The translations under genes and the position numbers were made by a program. Below the pieces are notes generated by a model. The model did no database searches. It saw nothing but the letters and a program-made list of their open reading frames with translations, and was not told the DNA's origin. From contig NZ_CP017269.1 of NCBI RefSeq assembly GCF_001750685.1, positions 3,141,416 to 3,205,415 of the forward strand: a stretch of 64,000 nt of DNA, given 5' to 3'. Source of the stretch: Geosporobacter ferrireducens (GTDB lineage Bacteria; Bacillota; Clostridia; Peptostreptococcales; Thermotaleaceae). Below, piece by piece: positions 24,219 to 33,356 of the stretch; position 1 is the first letter of the stretch, and every line of letters starts with the position of its first letter.

Positions 24219-26453
24219 ATGGAGAGGTATGAAGAAAATCTGGAGAGGGAAAAAGAATATCTGAAGAAAACCTTGGCCTTTATCCGCGGCGAACTGGATC
24301 GGGAAGCGGAAAAGCTGACGGACAAAAAAAATGAGCTGCTGGCGCTGCGAAAAGAGATGTATGAGAATACGGTCCACTTTTCTACTGATTTCACACGTAT
24401 GACAGAAATTAATCAATACCTTAGCCTTCATCAGGGTCAAACGACTAGCTATGATAGTACCTTTAAGCAAATAATCAAATATAAGAAAATGCTTTCCGCT
24501 CCATACTTTGGGAGATTTGATTTTACAGAGGAAGAGCTGGAGGAAGAAGAAAAAATCTATATAGGCCTTCATAATGTTGTGGATGCTGAAACTTATGATA
24601 TCCTTGTCTATGATTGGCGGGCTCCAATTTCTAGTATATTTTACCAAAGCGAATTGGGGCCTGCATCCTACAGGTCACCGCAAGGCATCATTAAGGGAAA
24701 GGTTAGCTTAAAAAGACAGTACAAGATTCACCAAGGGGAATTACAGTATTATTTTGACAGCAGTCTGAAAATTGACGACGAAATGCTGCAGCAGGTTTTG
24801 AGCCAAAATGCTTCACCGAGAATGCGCAATATTGTTGAAACCATTCAGAAAGAGCAGAACCAAGTGATTCGGGACTTAGACAACGAACTGTTGCTTGTAC
24901 AAGGCGTTGCAGGAAGCGGAAAAACCTCCATTGCATTGCATCGTATTGCATATTTGCTCTATCATGGCATGATTGAGAATTTATACTCCAATAATATTCT
25001 TATCCTCTCCCCAAATGAAATCTTTAGCCAATACATTTCGGGAGTACTGCCGGAGCTGGGTGAGGAGAATGTGCAGCAGATTACCTTTGATGCTTTGGTG
25101 AAGAAACTTTTGGGAGATCAACTGAAGGTTGAGAAACGGCAATTATGGTTGGAAACACTTATGGCGTGCAATCCTTCCAAGAAGCTGGAAAGGAGAAAGA
25201 CAGCCAGTGTTTTCAAAGGCTCTAGATTCTTTGCCCAGATTCTGGAGCGATTGATTCTAACCTATGAAAGAAAGTATATTCCCTTTGAGGATGTCTATTA
25301 TGATGGGCAGGTTATAGCAACCAAGCAATTATTAAAAAACCAATTTCTTCAGAACAAGATTGGAAGACCCATGGCAAAGCGATTAAAAAGAATTGAAAAC
25401 ATCTTATTGGATAGGATTCATGAACAGAGAAAGCTGAGAATAGGAAAAATTGAAAAGCTGGTACAGCAAATGGATGGACATGAGCTTGAGATCAAGGCAT
25501 TTAGCAGACTGCTATCCATGAAAGAATCCAGTGTGCGGCTGAAGAAGATTAGGAAGATGACAGAGGTAAGTGCTTTTGAAGTATACCGGCTGTTGTTTAC
25601 GGAGAATGGGTTGTTTGAGAAATTAGCCAAAGAGATAGACTTGCCTGGGGAGATTAAAGAAATCATTGAAGAGACAAAGGAAAACCTTGATAGGGGGTAC
25701 CTGGCTTATGAGGATTGTGCACCCTTGTTATTTCTCAAGTTAAAGCTGGAGGGCAGTGATGAATTTAGGGAAATTAAGCAGGTGGTGATTGACGAGGCGC
25801 AAGATTACACACCTATGCAGTATGAGGTTTTTCATCTGTTATTTAGAGACAGCCGATGGACGGTTCTGGGAGATATTTATCAGTCGATTGATCGAGAAGG
25901 AGATCTCTCCCTATATCAAACAATCGTCGAGATCATGGCGAAGCAGAAAGCCGTACAATTATTTCTAAACAAAAGCTATCGCTCATCTCATGAAATCAGC
26001 AGTTTTGCACAGAAACTGCTAAGATGCCCGCAAGAACATATTCACTTTGAACGAAAAGGAACCAGGCCTGCTATTATTTATGAAGAGAGGAGACTGGAAC
26101 TAATAGCAGCGATGATTTCCCGGATAAAAGAGCTTCAGGAAGAGAAATGGGGTACGATTGCCCTATTATGTAAAACGGCAGCAGAATCCGAGAACCTGTA
26201 TCATCAGCTGAAGGATGTGCTGGATTTGAAGCTGATCTTGGGGAATGAAGAAGCCGTAGAAACCGGTACAATGATTTTACCCGTATATCTAGCGAAGGGT
26301 TTAGAATTTGACGCTGTAGTGGTATATAATGTATCGGCAGATAATTATAACAATGCTGCGGATAGAAGGCTGCTGTATGTTGCATGTACCCGTGCCCTGC
26401 ACAGACTAATTCTTTGTTATACAGGCAGTAGGAGTCCAATTTTGCCTGATTAG
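24219..26453 (+). CDS. helD: HelD-like UvrD-superfamily ATPase
   Basis: This 744-aa protein has an N-terminal coiled coil (about 1-60), the family motif YDWRAPISSIFY (about 130), Walker A GVAGSGKTS (about 230), Walker B VIDEAQDY (about 523) and superfamily I motifs in the C-terminal part (KGLEFDAVVVYNV, RRLLYVACTRA). This order matches HelD, which binds RNA polymerase and removes it from DNA; some HelD relatives (HelR) give rifamycin resistance. The ATG at 24219 after AAGGGG is preferred; the frame is open further upstream inside the TetR gene. Linkage to a TetR regulator suggests inducible expression. Confidence 0.88.
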   Translation: MERYEENLEREKEYLKKTLAFIRGELDREAEKLTDKKNELLALRKEMYENTVHFSTDFTRMTEINQYLSLHQGQTTSYDSTFKQIIKYKKMLSAPYFGRFDFTEEELEEEEKIYIGLHNVVDAETYDILVYDWRAPISSIFYQSELGPASYRSPQGIIKGKVSLKRQYKIHQGELQYYFDSSLKIDDEMLQQVLSQNASPRMRNIVETIQKEQNQVIRDLDNELLLVQGVAGSGKTSIALHRIAYLLYHGMIENLYSNNILILSPNEIFSQYISGVLPELGEENVQQITFDALVKKLLGDQLKVEKRQLWLETLMACNPSKKLERRKTASVFKGSRFFAQILERLILTYERKYIPFEDVYYDGQVIATKQLLKNQFLQNKIGRPMAKRLKRIENILLDRIHEQRKLRIGKIEKLVQQMDGHELEIKAFSRLLSMKESSVRLKKIRKMTEVSAFEVYRLLFTENGLFEKLAKEIDLPGEIKEIIEETKENLDRGYLAYEDCAPLLFLKLKLEGSDEFREIKQVVIDEAQDYTPMQYEVFHLLFRDSRWTVLGDIYQSIDREGDLSLYQTIVEIMAKQKAVQLFLNKSYRSSHEISSFAQKLLRCPQEHIHFERKGTRPAIIYEERRLELIAAMISRIKELQEEKWGTIALLCKTAAESENLYHQLKDVLDLKLILGNEEAVETGTMILPVYLAKGLEFDAVVVYNVSADNYNNAADRRLLYVACTRALHRLILCYTGSRSPILPD

Positions 26454-26521
26454 GAAAGAAGATTTGTTTTTTAGAAGGCTCAATTTGCGGCAGACAGAGG
26501 ATAGTAGGAGACCAGGTTGGA

Positions 26522-26590
26522 AAATGTAAGGACGACCTGTGGTCGTCCGTTAATATGTATATCGGGCGACCACAGGTCTCCCCTACATTT
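26522..26590. repeat. Inverted-repeat element with GACCTGTGGTCG arms
   Basis: The spacer 26454-26749 holds a 69-bp imperfect palindrome: AAATGTAAGGACGACCTG near 26522 mirrors the segment ending TACATTT at 26590, with each arm also containing an ACCTGTGGT half. Similar GTAGGGG-type palindromes are, from memory, frequent dispersed repeats in Clostridia. No coding content. Confidence 0.6.
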
Positions 26591-26749
26591 CTGATATGCT
26601 CTAAGATCAGAGGCGGAAGTGGATACTTTTAGCTTTACTGAGGGGACAAAAAGATACAACCTTTAAAACCCCAAAATATACCATTGACAGGCTAAAGGAT
26701 ATTCTATTAATGTTAAAGTAATCATGTAAACAAACTATGGGGGGACAAA

Positions 26750-27766
26750 ATGATTAACGCAAATTATAGAGCAATAAAAGCAGGTACATGGCAGGGAAGG
26801 GTTGACAGCGACAGCAATTATGACGCGTTTCGGTGGCATCAATGGATAGAACCTATTGACTTATCAAAGAATGATATACTTCCCTTTGAAGGAGAATTAG
26901 GCATTGCATTCATCGGGTTTTGCTGTGACGAGGGAGTAGGACGCAATCGAGGAAGAACAGGGGCTGCAAATGGACCCCAGGCTATACGAAAAGAAATGGC
27001 CAACCTTCCTTGTCGATTTGACCCAGCAGTAAAGCTCTTTGATGCTGGAGATATATTGTGTGAAAGCTGCACATTAGAGGAAAGCCAAAATGCTCTTGCA
27101 GCAGCAGTGGAAAAACTATTAGGACTGAACCTGTTTCCTATAGTCCTGGGGGGAGGCCATGAAGTAGCTTTTGGGCACTATAAAGGAATCTTAGAAAATT
27201 TAATGAAGCAGGAAGAGAAACCAACCATTGGAATTATCAATTTTGATGCCCATTTTGACCTTAGGCCTTATCCAAACGGAGGCAGTTCTGGAACCATGTT
27301 TCGGCAGATCGCAGACTTATGTGAAGAAAAAGAGTTAAAGTATGCCTACCTTTGTCTTGGAATTCAAAAACACAGCAATACGATTGAATTGTTTAAAACG
27401 GCAGACCGATTGGGTGCCAAGTATATTTTAGCGAAGGATATCATTGACAGCGATGATTGGAATGTATTGGAGAAATTAGATGACTTCGTGAAAAAAAATC
27501 AACATATATATATTACCATTTGTTCTGATGTATTTTCTTCAGCATTTGCGCCGGGGGTTAGTGCTACACAGCCCCTAGGACTAGACCCGGAACGGGTTTT
27601 GAAGTTTTTGAAGTATCTACTGAGGACCAACAAAGTCATTAGCTTTGACATTGCTGAAGTTTCACCAAGATTCGATCAGGATAACACTACTGCAAACCTG
27701 GCAGCTGTACTGATTTTTTCCATTGTGAATACACTGTCTCAAATTCACAATCTGTCCCTTGATTAG
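26750..27766 (+). CDS. hutG: Formimidoylglutamase-like enzyme (ureohydrolase family)
   Basis: This 338-aa protein belongs to the arginase/agmatinase/HutG superfamily of dimanganese hydrolases and resembles formimidoylglutamase, which hydrolyses N-formimidoyl-L-glutamate to glutamate and formamide in histidine degradation. Metal-binding motifs are GGGHE (about 134-138) and NFDAHFDLR (about 165-173). The third motif, normally SxDxDxxD, reads TICSDVFSS here, so the first Asp ligand is Cys while the second Asp remains. APGVSATQPLGL is HutG-like. No other hut gene is nearby. GGGGGG precedes ATG 26750, and the terminator stem overlaps the end of the gene. Confidence 0.82.
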   Translation: MINANYRAIKAGTWQGRVDSDSNYDAFRWHQWIEPIDLSKNDILPFEGELGIAFIGFCCDEGVGRNRGRTGAANGPQAIRKEMANLPCRFDPAVKLFDAGDILCESCTLEESQNALAAAVEKLLGLNLFPIVLGGGHEVAFGHYKGILENLMKQEEKPTIGIINFDAHFDLRPYPNGGSSGTMFRQIADLCEEKELKYAYLCLGIQKHSNTIELFKTADRLGAKYILAKDIIDSDDWNVLEKLDDFVKKNQHIYITICSDVFSSAFAPGVSATQPLGLDPERVLKFLKYLLRTNKVISFDIAEVSPRFDQDNTTANLAAVLIFSIVNTLSQIHNLSLD

Positions 27767-27781
27767 AAAGGGACTTTTTTT
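27754..27781 (+). terminator. Terminator overlapping the hutG stop
   Basis: GTCCCTT (27754-27760) pairs with AAGGGAC (27768-27774), followed by seven T. The left arm lies in the last codons of the gene. Confidence 0.75.
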
Positions 27782-27802
27782 ATCCATGGCAGGCTGGTAT
27801 TT

Positions 27803-27831
27803 TTGACCAGTTATTAATTGTATGATATATT
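27803..27831 (+). promoter_or_regulatory. SigA-type promoter of the aminopeptidase
   Basis: TTGACC at 27803-27808 and TATATT at 27826-27831 with a 17-base spacer. Confidence 0.5.
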
Positions 27832-27901
27832 ATTTCTATAATAATCGGAATAAGAAGCATACTAAAATTCATAGAAAGAGTATGATGAAAGGAGCTGTAA
27901 T

Positions 27902-29131
27902 ATGGATAATAACCTGCTTGAAAAATATGCGCGATTGATCGTAAAAACCGGAATTAACATTCAAAGAAATCAGACGTTGGTAGTCTTTTCTCCCATCGAG
28001 TGTGCCCCCTTTACCCGTATCGTTGCTGAACAGGCCTATCGGGAAGGGGCAAGAGATGTGGTGATCAGCTGGAAGGATGAATTGTTTTCGAAAATTAGAT
28101 ATATTCATGGGCCGGAGGAAATCTTCGATGAATTCCCTGAATGGCAGAAAACCTTTTACCTGTCTTATGTACATGAGGGAGCTGCATTTTTAACCATCTC
28201 TGCGTCAGATCCGGAGCTGATGAAGGACGTGAATCCTGAAAGAATTGCAAAAGCCCGTAAAGCCAACAACATGGCACTAACAGAATACCGTGAAAAGCTT
28301 ATGAGCAACCAAAATTCCTGGTGTGTAGCGTCCATTCCCACTGAAGCGTGGGCAAAAAAGGTATTTCCGGATCTACCGGCAGAGGCGGCTGTTGAAAGAC
28401 TTTGGGAAGCAATTTTTAAGACGGTAAGGGTGGATCAGGAGGACCCCGTAGACGCATGGGAAATCCATAAAGAAAATCTAAAGAAACGGATGGACTTTTT
28501 GAACAAGAAAGCATTCCGGCTGCTTTATATTAAGAGCGGATCCGGTACCGACCTGAAAATTGAACTGCCGGAGGGGCATATATGGCTGGGTGGTTCCGAA
28601 TACACAAAAGGAGGCGTCGAATTTATTGCCAACATGCCAACGGAGGAAGTCTTTACTTTGCCCAAAAAAACTGGAGTAAACGGAAAGGTTGTAAGTTCCA
28701 GGCCGTTAAACTATAATGGCAATCTCATTGATCAGTTTTCCCTTACTTTTGAGGAAGGAAGAGTAATTGATTTTACCGCTGAAGCCGGGTATGAAACATT
28801 AAAAAATCTTATCGAGGCGGATGCGGGCGCCCGGTATCTCGGAGAGGTAGCGCTGGTTCCCTATGATTCGCCTATTTCAAATTCCAATATCCTATTTTAT
28901 AATACCTTATTTGATGAAAATGCATCCTGTCACTTAGCTTTAGGAAAGGCCTATCCTGTATGTATCCAGAATGCGGAGAACATGAGCAAAGAAGAACTGG
29001 AAACCCTAGGGATGAATGATTCCTTGGTTCATGAAGATTTTATGATTGGCACGAAAGATCTGGAGATTACCGGCGTTACTGCATCGGGAGAAGAGATTCC
29101 TGTCTTTAAACAGGGCAACTTTGCATTTTAA
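27902..29131 (+). CDS. M29-family aminopeptidase
   Basis: This 409-aa cytoplasmic metallopeptidase belongs to family M29 (AmpS, PepS, aminopeptidase T), which removes N-terminal residues from peptides with two metal ions. Recognisable features are the N-terminal LLEKYARLIVKTGINIQ, the ligand-region motifs IELPEGHIWLGGSEYTKGG and NMPTEEVFTLP, and the C-terminal CHLALGKAYP and DSLVHEDFMIGTKDLEITG with the conserved His/Asp ligands. The length is normal for the family. AGGAG precedes the ATG. Confidence 0.93.
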   Translation: MDNNLLEKYARLIVKTGINIQRNQTLVVFSPIECAPFTRIVAEQAYREGARDVVISWKDELFSKIRYIHGPEEIFDEFPEWQKTFYLSYVHEGAAFLTISASDPELMKDVNPERIAKARKANNMALTEYREKLMSNQNSWCVASIPTEAWAKKVFPDLPAEAAVERLWEAIFKTVRVDQEDPVDAWEIHKENLKKRMDFLNKKAFRLLYIKSGSGTDLKIELPEGHIWLGGSEYTKGGVEFIANMPTEEVFTLPKKTGVNGKVVSSRPLNYNGNLIDQFSLTFEEGRVIDFTAEAGYETLKNLIEADAGARYLGEVALVPYDSPISNSNILFYNTLFDENASCHLALGKAYPVCIQNAENMSKEELETLGMNDSLVHEDFMIGTKDLEITGVTASGEEIPVFKQGNFAF

Positions 29132-29143
29132 AATAGCAAATAA

Positions 29144-29180
29144 AAAAATTGGGGGGGAACACTGGTCCTCCCAATTTTTT
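29144..29180. terminator. Bidirectional terminator between convergent genes
   Basis: An AAAAATTGGGGGG-type arm (29144-29156) pairs with CCTCCCAATTTTT (29167-29179). T-runs on both strands let it serve the aminopeptidase and the minus-strand kinase. Confidence 0.75.
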
Positions 29181-31356
29181 ATTTATAAAAGGTTACGATT
29201 GCTTTAAAGAGATCTCCGTCAACTTGGATATCCAATTGACCCCCTTGCAAATCGACGATGCTTTTTGCAATCGCCAGTCCTAGGCCGGAGCCTTCTGTAT
29301 TTCTGGAAGTGTCTCCCCGCTTAAACCTTTCAAAAATCTCATCTACATCGAAATCCATTTCATAGGCGGATATGTTCTTAATTGTAAAGACTGTTTTATT
29401 GGCTTCTTCTGATAGAGAAACATATACTCTGGTATTCGGCTGTGAGTATTTTAAAGCATTACTGATGAGGTTGTCAAATACTCTCCAGGTCTTCTTTCCG
29501 TCCAGCTGTACAAAGATTTTTTGTTTTTCGATATTTACTTTGAAGGTTAAAGTAGACTGTTGAATTTTCTCATCATATTCTGCCAGGGCTTGATTTAATA
29601 AAGCGACCACATCGACTTTTTCCATATTGAGCTCTACCGCACCACTGGCCATTTTAGAAGCTTCAAACAGGTCGTCGATAAGAACCTTTAGCCGTTGGGA
29701 TTTCCTATCGAGAATCTGCACATAGTTTTGAATTTCTTCCCTTGGCAGTTCTTCGTTTTTTAATAAATCTACATAATTTATGATAGAAGTCAAAGGGGTT
29801 TTTAGATCATGAGATACATTGGTAATCAATTCGGATTTAAGCCGTTCACTTTTCATTTGGTTTTCTACAGAGGCCTTCAGGCCCAGCTTTATGTTGTTGA
29901 TATTGCGAGCTAGTTGAGCCAGGGCGCCATTCCCCTTTTCTTCAATCACATAGTTCAGATTTCCTGAGACCATTTCATCGGTTCCCTTTAAGATTCGGTT
30001 TAAAAAGGCTAAATTCTTTAATATATAGGGAAATACCATGAATAGATATATTCCCGCATACCCCAAGGAGATCAAGAGGAAAAACCCATTATGACCGGAT
30101 AATCCCATTAAGCCAATGACGGCAAAGGGTCCTAAGAGTGCTGTGAGGAGGAGTACAAGGATTACCTTAAAGAATATGCTGCGGTTTACAAAGCTTTCAC
30201 TCAGAAGGCGTTTAATGCGATGTAAAATACTGCCGTGCCATTGATTTTTAAGTTCTCCCTTGTACTTTTTCATCCATTGTATCTCCCGTATATTTACGAT
30301 AAGGTACAGGATGTAGACTGCGGTAAAAGTAATTTTGAGGATATGGCTCAACCTAAACGGAGAATTAAAGAAGGATATTTCTACTGCATAGCCGATCATT
30401 CCCAGGGAGTAAACGAAGAGGATAAATGCCCTTATATCCAAAGGGACTTTTCTATAAAACCTTCCGATTTGATCAACATAGGTTAAATCCAATAAGTTCT
30501 TTTTCTTCATTTGGATAAATAAGAAGATCGTTAACCCGGTAACTAAAATCAATAGAAAAATCTCGATAAACAATCTCTCTCGGATTTCGTTATAATAGCG
30601 GTAATTAACGTGTAATTGACTATATCCTTCAATCTGCAGAGGGACGATAAAATATCCGCTCCAACGAAGTTCTTGGAAGCTGTTGTTTACCCAACCCAGG
30701 TAAGGATCTCTAAAGTTTGCCTGAGGCAGCTTTAGACTGTATAGAGAATGCTCCCTTACATACTGCTCAATATCTTTGACATCATCTAAGTTGGAATAGA
30801 TTTCTCCTCTTTCGCTATCCTGGATATAATACTTAATAGGATCATTTTTGTTAGATAAACTCTTTTTCAGTTCCTCATAATGTTTTGTTTTATCCAGCAG
30901 GATGGATTCTCTAATTTCATCGGTAGTCTTAATGGTTTTCTCACGATATTCCTTTAGCTGGGCATCCCGTTCCTCTGTCAGAAGTTGTGCGCGGTCTTTA
31001 TTGCCCATATTTTCTGCTTCATTAATATACATCCCATAGGTACTTAATATTTCCTGCTCTTTTTCCCATAATTTTGCTTCCAACTGTTCTTTTTGCTCGG
31101 TGATTTCATCCATTGTTACTTTTTCCTCGTCAGGAAGCTGCCGAAAATTTTGATAATCGATATGGGAGGCTTTAATCTGTTCAAAGTAGTGCCGAAGCTC
31201 ATTTTTAAATGTGCTACTGTTAAAGTAAGGATTTTGGCCCAAATAGTTCTCATGACTGGCCACGTCAAAGATGATCATATAGGAAAGGGCCAGCAGGTAG
31301 ATGCATAACAGCAAAGCAATTCCGGCAGAATATTTATTTTTCAATTTTATATCCAA
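29179..31356 (-). CDS. Sensor histidine kinase, large multi-span
   Basis: This 725-aa kinase has an N-terminal membrane anchor (about 10-30), an extracytoplasmic domain of about 200 residues rich in coiled-coil helices (about 45-195), six or more further membrane helices (about 255-440), a HAMP-like linker, HisKA with NVSHDLKTP and an ATPase with GSGLGLAIAKSIVDLQGG. The ATPase G1 region reads KNISAYEMD rather than a clear DxGxG, a deviation seen in some kinases of this class. The start is uncertain: TTG 31356 or TTG 31344, both inside the end of the response regulator gene. With its partner it forms a system whose signal and targets are not evident. Confidence 0.88.
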   Translation of the reverse strand: MDIKLKNKYSAGIALLLCIYLLALSYMIIFDVASHENYLGQNPYFNSSTFKNELRHYFEQIKASHIDYQNFRQLPDEEKVTMDEITEQKEQLEAKLWEKEQEILSTYGMYINEAENMGNKDRAQLLTEERDAQLKEYREKTIKTTDEIRESILLDKTKHYEELKKSLSNKNDPIKYYIQDSERGEIYSNLDDVKDIEQYVREHSLYSLKLPQANFRDPYLGWVNNSFQELRWSGYFIVPLQIEGYSQLHVNYRYYNEIRERLFIEIFLLILVTGLTIFLFIQMKKKNLLDLTYVDQIGRFYRKVPLDIRAFILFVYSLGMIGYAVEISFFNSPFRLSHILKITFTAVYILYLIVNIREIQWMKKYKGELKNQWHGSILHRIKRLLSESFVNRSIFFKVILVLLLTALLGPFAVIGLMGLSGHNGFFLLISLGYAGIYLFMVFPYILKNLAFLNRILKGTDEMVSGNLNYVIEEKGNGALAQLARNINNIKLGLKASVENQMKSERLKSELITNVSHDLKTPLTSIINYVDLLKNEELPREEIQNYVQILDRKSQRLKVLIDDLFEASKMASGAVELNMEKVDVVALLNQALAEYDEKIQQSTLTFKVNIEKQKIFVQLDGKKTWRVFDNLISNALKYSQPNTRVYVSLSEEANKTVFTIKNISAYEMDFDVDEIFERFKRGDTSRNTEGSGLGLAIAKSIVDLQGGQLDIQVDGDLFKAIVTFYK

Positions 31357-32026
31357 TACCCCACACCACCTTTAGATATTTTGGATCTTTTGGATCGATT
31401 TCAATTTTTTCACGGATTCTTCGAATGTGTACAGCTACTGTATTTTCAGAATTATAATAGGGTTCCTTCCAAACTCTTTCATAGATTTCTTCGATGGAGA
31501 AAACCCGGCCCTTATTTTCCATTAATAATTCCAGCATCTTATATTCCGTAGGTGTAAGCCGAACCTCTTCCCCATCCACGATAATCATTTTTGTACTTTT
31601 ATTCAAGGACAATCCCCGTACAGTAATCTCATCCTCACCGGTTTTATAGTTTCCCAGATTGGTGTAGCGGCGAAGTTGGGATTTTACCCGTGCTACGAGT
31701 TCTAAGGGATTAAAAGGTTTTGTAACATAATCATCAGCACCGATATTTAGACCGAGGATCTTATCCGTATCCTCAGATTTTGCTGAAAGCATGATAATCG
31801 GAATATTTTTTGTTTCCCTGATTTTAAACGTGGCCTTGATGCCATCCATCCGCGGCATCATGATATCCATTAAAATCAGATGAATTTCTTCTTCTTCAAG
31901 AATCATCAGCGCGTCGATTCCGTCCTTTGCCTTAAAGACCTTTATATTTTCATTTTTTAAATAGATTTCGATGGCATCGCTGATCTCCTCATCATCGTCT
32001 ACAACTAAAACACTATATTTTGACAT
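31334..32026 (-). CDS. OmpR/PhoB-family response regulator
   Basis: This 230-aa regulator has a receiver domain (acidic DDD at 10-12, phospho-acceptor D54 in ILMDIMMPRMDG, conserved KPF) and a winged-helix DNA-binding domain from about residue 130. The start is ATG 32026; the in-frame GTG three codons earlier lies within the ribosome-site region. It overlaps the start of the kinase gene by 11-23 bases, so the two are translated together. Regulator first, kinase second is typical of such pairs. Confidence 0.92.
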   Translation of the reverse strand: MSKYSVLVVDDDEEISDAIEIYLKNENIKVFKAKDGIDALMILEEEEIHLILMDIMMPRMDGIKATFKIRETKNIPIIMLSAKSEDTDKILGLNIGADDYVTKPFNPLELVARVKSQLRRYTNLGNYKTGEDEITVRGLSLNKSTKMIIVDGEEVRLTPTEYKMLELLMENKGRVFSIEEIYERVWKEPYYNSENTVAVHIRRIREKIEIDPKDPKYLKVVWGIGYKIEK

Positions 32027-32073
32027 ATTCTCCACACCCTTTCGCTCCCATTATACCATCTTTGTTCCCCCCC

Positions 32074-32102
32074 TTGCTGCAGCTTTATTCCTATTGTATA
32101 AT
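32074..32102 (+). promoter_or_regulatory. Candidate SigA promoter for the sugar-sensing operon
   Basis: TTGCTG at 32074-32079 and a perfect TATAAT at 32097-32102 with a 17-base spacer. It would give a leader of about 225 bases. The rest of the 32027-32334 spacer shows no recognisable element. Confidence 0.4.
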
Positions 32103-32334
32103 GAAGCTTTTACAAAAAACTCCTCATATTTCTTAAGAATTTCTGAACAAATTGATAAAGTGCCTTAAATCATTGGAAAGCAAATGGCTGTCCATTTAAA
32201 AAGTAAAAAAATGTTAAGACGCAAGCAGATATAGATAGAAGGATATTAGGTGAATAAATAGAATAGATAATAAAACTGATTACGGGACCTGTAATGACTT
32301 TGTTGAAAAGCAGCTAGGGGGTAATAAGCTATTA

Positions 32335-33345
32335 ATGAAAATCATAAAAAAGATTTTATACCTGATTAACAAGAAGCATATCATTCTCATTTTAATCATC
32401 TTAATTGCAATAACGAGCACAATGCTGCTCTGGCTGCAGCAGGAAGATACAGTGGTTCCGTCCGCAAAGCCGGCATATCATTTCTATCTTGTAGGACAAA
32501 ACTCTGTAGATCCTTTTTGGAAAGAAGTCCGGCAAGGGGCAGAAAGTGCAGCAAGGGATCATAATGTTGTTGTAGAGTTTAATGCGCCAAGATTTAACAA
32601 TCCCCAAGAGGAACAGATGTATCTGGATATAGCCATTACATCAAATGTTGACGGCATTATTACCCATGTTTCCAATGACGAGAGCTTTACAGCCTTAATT
32701 GATAAGGCCTATGATTTGGGGATTCCCGTTGTTACTATAGAAAATGATGCGAAGAACAGCAACCGGAATGCCTTTGTAGGTACCAACAGTTTTGTATTGG
32801 GAAAAGAAGCCGCAAAGTTAATGATTGATGCAACCAATGGAAAAGCAAATATTGTAATTATTGTCAGTAATGATTACGAGATGGACAGTGCCAGCCAAAA
32901 TTTGAAAATAAGTGGTTTCCTAAGCACTATCAAGGATTATCCCGGGATGAATGTAGCACAAATATATGTGTCAAGAATGGGAATTCTGAGTGCTGAAGAA
33001 ATAACTCAATCGATTATTAACCGGCAATTAGATATTAATGCGGTTCTTACAACGAATTCCGTAGATACATTTGGTGCAGCTCAGCTCATTGTAGATCAAA
33101 ATAAGGTTGGAACCATTACACTGGTGGGCTATGGTGATACAGTGAATATCTTGAGATATATCAAGAACAACATTATTTATGGTACAGTAATGAGTGATCC
33201 TTATAAGATGGGTTACGAAGGCGTAAAAGCATTATTGGATATTAAGGAAAAAAATAATGTTTCAACCTTTATTGATACAGGTGTAAAGATTATTACAAAA
33301 GGAAATCTGGATGAATATGAGATGAAAGCAGACTTGGTCGAATAG
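32335..33345 (+). CDS. Membrane-anchored sugar-binding protein (RbsB/YtfQ-like), probable sensor
   Basis: This 336-aa protein has an uncleaved-looking N-terminal membrane helix (about 14-36, no lipobox Cys) and an extracytoplasmic type I periplasmic-binding fold of the ribose/galactose group (Periplasmic_binding_4), with FYLVGQNSVDPFWKEVRQGAE at the start of the fold and the ligand-loop NDYEMDSASQNLKISGF. There is no transporter gene next to it; the next gene is a sensor kinase 11 bases away. This matches the XylFII-LytS-YesN arrangement described in Clostridium beijerinckii, where a membrane-anchored binding protein hands the sugar signal to LytS. The ligand here is not known. Confidence 0.85.
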   Translation: MKIIKKILYLINKKHIILILIILIAITSTMLLWLQQEDTVVPSAKPAYHFYLVGQNSVDPFWKEVRQGAESAARDHNVVVEFNAPRFNNPQEEQMYLDIAITSNVDGIITHVSNDESFTALIDKAYDLGIPVVTIENDAKNSNRNAFVGTNSFVLGKEAAKLMIDATNGKANIVIIVSNDYEMDSASQNLKISGFLSTIKDYPGMNVAQIYVSRMGILSAEEITQSIINRQLDINAVLTTNSVDTFGAAQLIVDQNKVGTITLVGYGDTVNILRYIKNNIIYGTVMSDPYKMGYEGVKALLDIKEKNNVSTFIDTGVKIITKGNLDEYEMKADLVE

Positions 33346-33356
33346 TTGGTGAATAT

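Noticed and set aside
24177-24647. Minus-strand frame of 156 aa at the start of the HelD-like gene
   Set aside because: Phe/Leu-rich shadow of the acidic coiled-coil coding region on the other strand.
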